This document shows positions 58,061 to 64,000 of a DNA stretch of 64,000 nucleotides, in pieces (positions within the stretch are counted from its first letter, which is position 1; every line of letters begins with the position of its first letter). Where the stretch lies: NCBI GenBank assembly GCA_012934845.2, contig WNNJ02002841.1, positions 1-64,000 on the forward strand, read 5' to 3'. The notes below the pieces were generated by a model, which was not told the DNA's origin, made no database searches, and saw only the letters and a program-made list of their open reading frames with translations. The stretch is from Pomphorhynchus laevis (Eukaryota; Acanthocephala; Palaeacanthocephala; Echinorhynchida; Pomphorhynchidae). Both the position numbers and the translations under genes were made by a program.

Positions 58061-58579
58061 TAAAGAAGTTTGAGATTTATCTAGATTGGGAGAGGAATAT
58101 AAAAGAGGAGGTACGAGATGAAAAGCTTTACCGTTAGCATTGTTAGAATGAGGAAGATGAATGAAAGTTTAGTTCCTAGTTGAACGAAGAGTGTGTGATA
58201 GAGTAGGTTCAATAATGGGATTATAAGATGCGAAGTCAGGTGTTGATGCGAGGGAAACATCTAAAACAGTATTGGTCTGAGTGGTCGTGTGTGATACATA
58301 AGTAGAGGAGCAGGATAACTGTAGTAGTCGTACTGATGTACAAAAGCCGCATGTAAACTGTTTACGTTTTTACACAGAACAGTCGGATATTTTAACACGA
58401 ACAAGTGTCCATACATCACAATCTTTGGAATTTCACCGACTTCAAAACTGGTATAACCATCATTGCATTCCGATGTGGAAGATTCTTGATCAGGAACAAG
58501 GATCTGAGATCGCGCCTTTCTAGGCATGACCTTTTTTATCGAGAGATTGAGCTCAATCCGCGGGCATAGCGAGCGGAAA

Positions 58580-58873
58580 AGGCAGGAATAATCTGGAACA
58601 GACAGGAATTATCTGATACTGACAGGAATAATCTGGAACTGACAGGAATAATCTGGAACTGACAGGAATAATCTGGAACTGACAGGAATAATCTGGAACT
58701 GACAGGAATAATCTGGAACTGACAGGAATAATCTGGAACTGACAGGAATAATCCGGAACTGACAGGAATACTCTGAAACTAACAAGAATTACCTGGAACT
58801 GACAGGAATAATCTGGAACTGACAGGAATAATCTCGAACTGACAGGAATAATCTGGAACTTACAGGAATAATT
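58580..58873 (+). repeat. 20-bp minisatellite, about 14 units
   Basis: The unit GACAGGAATAATCTGGAACT is repeated head to tail; about half the units are identical and the edges carry changes (ATTATCTGATACT, ACTCTGAAACT). It lies between the 5' end of minus-strand LINE F and plus-strand LINE F'. Confidence 0.95.
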
Positions 58874-58949
58874 GTAATTAGTTAGTAATTAAGAAAGTTT
58901 AAACTCTTTATTTGGTGATTTTAAAATCCGTCTAGATCGCCATTATGAT

Positions 58950-60310
58950 TCAGATTCCTTGAAACTTGTTGTCCGACTTTAGCCTCCATTTACTAATAAA
59001 CCTGTCCTCCCATATTCTTGGTGGCTCTCTTGATATCATCGTTTTTCCCAACATTCTCATTGCATACGCTTTCTCTACAATCTTAAATCCTGGTTTGTCC
59101 GATCATTTTATCCTTGTGGAACTGTGTTCCAAAAGGATATGTTTTAGGTCCTATTATTGTCTTCCTTCTTCTCGTCGACTTGTCTTACATAACTCGTGAC
59201 CATAACTTTTGTTTGATGAAATATGGCGATGATATTATTCTCTACTCTCATTCGCATCATCTTTGTATCCACGACCTCGCTACTTCTGCCAGAAATTGTC
59301 TTATGTCTATCTTCAACCGTCTTTCCTTTATTCGTCTAGCTGTTAATCCTGAAAATTCCAAAATCATGTGGATTACCCTCATCACCTCGACATAATTCCA
59401 ACTATTTTATCTGTTAAATCGATCATTATCCCAATTGTTGACAATATTATTTTCTTAGGTTTTCACTTTGACGATTCCCTTTCCCTCAAACATTTTATTC
59501 TTGACAAATATTGCGCTTTTTCTTATTTCTTCGTGACCTCCGTTGCATTCGTAGACTGATCGAGTTCCGCTCTTCTATCGTTCTTATATTGTCTCTTCTA
59601 TTTCCCATAATCGAATATTGCCTTAGCTTACTTGTCAACTCTTCAAATTCTGTACTTTTACCTCCACAACGTATCATTAACTATTCTGCTCGTGTCCTCT
59701 TGCATCTTCGCCTCTTCGACCATATTTCCCAAAAATTTTCCGTCCTATATTTGCTCACAATTTACTTTAATGTTGAATTTTGTTGCGTATTGTTACCTTT
59801 CGTCTTCTATTTTGTCACTCACCGTCATGTTTAGACCTTGCTTACCTTGATGATTCGCGCTCTGCCTCCTTGGCTTGGCGATCAAGTAATTATCTACTTC
59901 TCCACATCCGTCCGCGCTCAGCCAGTCTTCGCTCTTTTATCGTATCTGCACCACTTACCAGAAATTCTTTGCCAGCTTACGCCCGTTCTTCCTGATCCCT
60001 TCCACTCTTCAAACCACATACGTTCCTGCAATATGGCTCCTCCTCCACAATTAATCAAGAAATCAATTCCCTCAACATCTTATCCAACTCACAATTCTTC
60101 ATGCATCTTCAACGAACTAATCCACATTTTCCCCCGACGCCTTGCCACATTCAACTCATCTCCCTTATCTTCCATATACTAACTTCAATTTCATCAACAT
60201 TTTTATTTTACATTCTATTTTTTGTTTTCTTATTTGTTATTTTTCTTCTACATGGGCTTGTAAGAGCGCATAGTCGTGCATTTGCCACTATAAATAAAAT
60301 TAATAAATGA
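58950..60310 (+). mobile_element. LINE F', plus strand, internally deleted
   Basis: Same family as LINE F. Endonuclease end SSHILGGSLDIIVFPN and LNPGLSDHFILVEL (58995-59125), directly followed by VPKGYVLGPIIVFLLLVDLS (59115 on), so the RT fingers are missing. Then FCLMKYGDDIILYSHSHHLC (catalytic YADD is YGDD), LAVNPENSKIMWIT, YLRDLRCIRRLIEFRSSIV and ASLRSFIVSAPLTRNSLPAY near 59950, then an untranslated tail to about 60310. It may be the remainder of LINE E. Confidence 0.75.
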
Positions 60311-60790
60311 TATATAATAAATTTTATATATTTCATAACTTTATAATATTTTATAAACACTTGGTGTTTGTTATTGTAATTGCTTTGCCGTCAAAATTTA
60401 TTAAATAAATTTATCTAACTTGACTGCCAGATCATAATCTAATAAAATAATAATAGTATAAACGCACTTCAAGTATGTCCAGTTGAAATTTCACTCAACT
60501 GACTGATTTAATATTCGTATAGAGGACTCTTACCACATTCAAGCATATCTGTCGACGTACATTCAATTTAAGTAAGACTACATGACTTCGAGGACGTAAA
60601 TACCGTTTGCAAAGATCACCCGCCTACCAAAAAGACTGACTATCTGTGATCGAATCGCACGACTTTGGAAGAATGTGCCTGCCGCAATAACTAACATCCT
60701 CAGTAAATTTTATTTCAATTGAAGACTACACCAGTGGATTTAGTCTAGAATTTATCTTTGATTTTTTTTTCACGTTTTCTGTTTATGCTG
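60311..60790. other. Intergenic, nothing recognised
   Basis: Short AT-rich stretch after the tail of LINE F'; no exon or repeat seen. Confidence 0.3.
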
Positions 60791-62560
60791 TTTTTATTCA
60801 GTTTTTATTTATTGTGATCCAACTTTCGATGATCCCTTGGCTCTTAAGTTGTTGTATGTAATAATAATGTAGAGATGATATATTGGCCTCTTTGTCTCTC
60901 GACATTTAGCTAAACTAAATAAAAACACCAAATATACATAAAAACCGAGAAAATACAAAATGTCTTCGTCATGTCTAATTCCGTAGTTTGTCAATATCCG
61001 CCAAGCTCATCTTTGAAAGATTGGGGCAGTCAAACACGTGAAACAAGGAATTACATGATTTAATGCAATACATACATGATGCATGTTGATGTGTGGTTAT
61101 GAAGGGGGATACGGATGGAGCAAAACTTATCGTGCTACCCATGAAGAAATACTCTCCAAGTAAGAAGGCGTTTTTGCGTTCGTGGATTTCGCCAATTGAT
61201 TTGAATGAATGCAGGGTTCAAGTATATATCTGGGTCAAGTAAAGATAATTTTACTTCAAGGTTTTTGAGATCATGACAAAATTCAGATGTTCGGAGAAGA
61301 TAGAGGAAAAATAAATGCAAAACAAGGTTAGAGTTAACGCGCTTGACAAATCTCTATTAAACCTGCCGATTTGGGCGAAGTTAGACGAAAATAATATTCA
61401 CATAATGCAGGTAATCCATATTGAATTATGGGAATAAGCATGGTACGGAAGTAGCGAATAGCACCTTCGAATGAGAGTAAACCCATGGAAGCATGAGAGA
61501 TTGCAATTGTAACTATAGATGTTTTGCGGTTTAGATAAAGTTGTAATGACCATCTGGATGAAAGCAGAATACCTAAGTAGGTGTAGTTCTTACAGAATTC
61601 TAGAGGGTTATTATTAAGTAATAGCTTGTCTGAACGGCGAATATAGCCTCCCTTACAGAATTTTATAATTTTCGATTTTTCAATATTTACCTTTAATTGA
61701 TTTATTCTACATAATGCATCTAATGTGTTGAGAGAAAGCTACGAGTCCATGAGATCATGGGATAAAATGACAAGATTATCAGCATAGAGAACTGATATCT
61801 ATGGAGTTTGCACGAAGACAAATGTAAATCGACAAAAAATGAGAATAACAGTGGGCTAAATTAGTTATCTTGAAAGACTCCGCGGTTTGCGATTAAAGGC
61901 TCGGAGAATTGATGGCCATCGAAGACGCAGAATGTGATCGAATGTAAAATTGAGCAGGGAATGTGAAGGAAGCGTTCATAGACGTGGCTTGAACAGCGAG
62001 TTTATCCAGCAGTAGTTCACGATTGATAGAGTCTAAAGCTTTATGAAGTCTATTAATATGGCGTAAATGGGAGATTTTCGAGCAAAGCATAATAGTACCT
62101 GATCGTGTATACCCTTGATATTTTCGATTGTAGAACAGCGCTACAAAAGCAAAACTGCTGTAGTGGAAATAAGAATTCGCTCAATGACGTTAATCAGTTT
62201 GCGAGGATGTGTTAAGAATTTATATGCATAATTGATAAGGGTGATACCACGATAAGAGTCGGTTGAGGAGGGATCACCTTTTCCTTTATAAAATATATTG
62301 ATGAATCCTCACCTCCAGGTTTTAAGAATTGGTTTGCCGAAAAGAAGGGAATTGAAAAAGAATGTTTAGTACCCGGAAAGAACAGAAAAGGAAGATCTTA
62401 TGTGTTCAATAGAGAGATTGTTTGGTCCAGCAGCTTTTTTAGAAGCCATACAAATCATGAATATTTCTAGCTCTTCGGTAGTAAATATTGTATTGAATGG
62501 GTCAAAGTTGCCGTACTTAAGAAGGCTTATTAGTTTAGTCTAGAGTGGAGATACATGTTT
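60790..62560 (-). mobile_element. Non-LTR retrotransposon, family A, second copy
   Basis: Minus strand, in order: DPFNTIFTTEELEIFMICMA and SKKAAGPNNLSIEHIRSSF (about 62510-62390), YKGKGDPSSTDSYRGITLIN (about 62290-62230), LHKALDSINRELLLDKLAVQ (about 62050-61990), SVLYADNLVILSHDLMDS (YADN instead of YADD, about 61790), QLKVNIEKSKIIKF, YTYLGILLSSRWSLQL, and a C-terminal CMYCIKSCNSLFHVFDCPNL (about 61070-61010). Each block has its counterpart in the 13.1-14.9 kb copy, in the same order. Confidence 0.78.
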
Positions 62561-63400
62561 GAGTGTCAAGTGTAGAAGGTTCTTAAAATGATATTCCCCC
62601 ATCGGATATTTGTAGAGACTTGTAATTACTAATTAATTGTCTTCTAAAAACCATGAACATTTTTCATAATTCAAATTCAGCATACTTGACCAATAAGAAA
62701 TTATAATTTATAATAATTTATAATTTATTATATTTTATATCATATTATAATATCACCAATAAGATAGCATGTCGAAATATTATCTTTTGTGAAATCACAT
62801 TTACAGATACATATGATATTTTAGCAAAAACAATGTTCAAAAGTTCATTATTATAATTCATCCTTTATTAATGCATTAAATGCAATAATTACACCTTTAA
62901 AACAACAGAATAAATTATCTTTCTTTGCTCATCGGTTGCAACTATGATATGTCATTTATCCTAGTTTCCTCGTTTATTACAGAGTTGAACAGTTTGATCT
63001 TGGGTAATAAAGAAAAATTTTCGATATTTTATTTTTAGGGGTATGATAATTTAATTGGTAAAATTATTAACTTTGCCGATTAGCATCACTACTTATGGTT
63101 TTAGTATCCTCGTGAATAAAATATTTTAATTTAACGCAAGAATACGTAAAACGTGTCAACAATCTTCACTAAGATTTTGTTATATCGGTTTGACTATTTT
63201 TTAATTATTAACTTGAAAATTAAGAGAAATTACAAATATATATAAAGATAAATATTATAATATATCGTGTTATATAAAAAAAGACAATATTATTAAAATT
63301 GTACACATTAAAGTTTTAGCGTTTCCGCAACTAAACCTGACAGCGAAAATTTCTAAAGATATTCCTCACTTACACGGTTGTTCAAAAAAGTAGATTTTAC
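62561..63400. other. AT-rich intergenic DNA
   Basis: No exon or repeat recognised. TATAATTTATAATAATTTAT runs near 62700. Confidence 0.3.
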
Positions 63401-63404
63401 TATT

Positions 63405-63881
63405 TTAAAAACAAAGGATCGCTTTACTATTTAAGGCTGACGCACATTCCTTCAAAAGCTTATTAGTATTTGTCCCAATTCCGCCGACAATTAGGAACAC
63501 TGCGGGAACAAATGTGCTTAAGACCATTAATTCGACTCTTTCGCCATACTTTGCGAATTTTCTCGGCTCTTGATTGTTAAACAAGGCCTGTATTCTAATC
63601 GTTGAGTAAGATTGAACCATATTATTGAATAAACAAATGTCGATAAGCAACGCAATATCTTGTAGTAACATAATTTCTTGTAGTGATGTCTCTCGAAAAA
63701 CAAGCTTGAATTCACATGTTTCAAATCTGGTTCGATCTGTACACTATGAAAAATTAACAAAAGTTGTTGGCGATTGTCTCTTACTTCGTTGGGGACATAT
63801 ACATTGGAAACATGAGTTTCGGTATTTCTTATAAATGGCAGCGATGCAATTGCGAAGGCAGCCATAGCAAAAGGATCCCAC
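63405..63881 (-). CDS. Candidate gene end, two exons, unrecognised
   Basis: Exon 63881-63785 follows acceptor TTTACTCAG and encodes WDPFAMAAFAIASLPFIRNT and ETHVSNVYVPNE, ending at donor GAA/GTAAGA. A 41-nt intron ends TTTTTCATAG. Exon 63743-63405 continues in phase 0: CTDRTRFETCEFKLVFRETS, LQEIMLLQDIALLIDICLFN, then RVELMVLSTFVPAVFLIVGG and KLLKECASALNSK, ending TAA. About 144 residues. The second exon's frame opens right at the acceptor. No family recognised; SLPFIRN...VYVPNE recalls, weakly, linker regions in sacsin-like proteins. A 41-nt intron is extremely short but fits the small-intron style here. Confidence 0.45.
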
Positions 63882-64000
63882 CTGAGTAAATCCTTCACTA
63901 GATTAAATACTTTGCAAATCAATTAAGAGCTGTGCATACTTGAAATATATTTTTTTATTTTTTCAAACTTTGAGATAATTCAGGGCACATCAAATATTGT

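Larger units (their letters stand above)
54237..58545 (-). mobile_element. LINE F, nearly full length, L2/CR1-like, decayed
   Basis: About 4.3 kb, minus strand. 5' end: ORF MPRKARSQILVPDQESSTSE (58527), then a Ser/Pro/Asn-rich region with ~126-bp internal repeats. AP endonuclease 57217-56220. RT 56174-54880. C-terminal region 54769-54240 with LRQICRLIDFPSRMTL and FLVAAPLSWNHLPIHIR (typical end of L2/CR1-like ORF2). The strand is purine-rich on the plus side throughout, so the element is easy to outline. At least eight frame breaks. Confidence 0.82.

Noticed and set aside
58580-58873. Regular 20-bp repeats resembling an array
   Set aside because: No spacers; plain tandem minisatellite.

Overview
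The window is very AT-rich eukaryotic DNA, almost certainly from a small invertebrate animal. It shows spliced genes with tiny GT-AG introns (49 and 60 nt in the best gene; candidates of 41, 43 and 54 nt), a sacsin-family gene, several non-LTR retrotransposon lineages, a Penelope-like element with a GIY-YIG endonuclease, a hAT-type miniature element, (TA)n tracts and minisatellites. There are no operons, bacterial-style genes or CRISPR arrays. Rotifers, acanthocephalans and other compact-intron animals would fit, but the sequence alone does not decide.

Layout. 1-5.6 kb holds the best host gene, a sacsin-like protein on the minus strand that runs off the left edge. Four exons (5591-5237, 5187-5077, 2093-1958, 1897-245) join in frame into an HSP90-like sacsin repeat whose ATP-binding motifs are eroded. 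Its 2,983-nt intron has taken in a hAT MITE and a reverse-transcriptase fragment. 5.6-13 kb is gene-poor with local duplications. 13.1-14.9 kb is a decayed minus-strand LINE (family A). 16.7-18.1 kb has copies of a short dispersed repeat with a conserved hairpin (R1). 19.2-21.9 kb is a decayed plus-strand LINE (B). 26.99-34.52 kb is framed by two 593-bp inverted arms that are base-for-base identical; the 6.3-kb spacer holds R1 and hammerhead-like repeats and a possible two-exon gene. 36-39 kb has a 20-bp minisatellite and two candidate small genes. 40-47.7 kb has LINE debris (C, D) and a few unrecognised ORFs. 47.9-51.1 kb is a Penelope-like element: reverse-transcriptase N-terminal part, GIY-YIG endonuclease, then a tandem ~463-bp array in which each unit carries a hammerhead ribozyme (two with intact core, one decayed). 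51.3-52.1 kb is a second tandem array of 360-bp units. 52.6-60.3 kb is a nested block of L2/CR1-like LINEs (E plus, F minus and nearly full length, F' plus) around a 20-bp minisatellite. 60.8-62.6 kb is another family-A LINE. The right edge has two exons of an unrecognised minus-strand gene.

In short, one or a few short-intron host genes lie in a landscape built by retroelements. The least ordinary features are the perfect 593-bp inverted repeat, the hammerhead-bearing Penelope array, and the several dispersed repeats built around short hairpins flanked by hammerhead-like core motifs.
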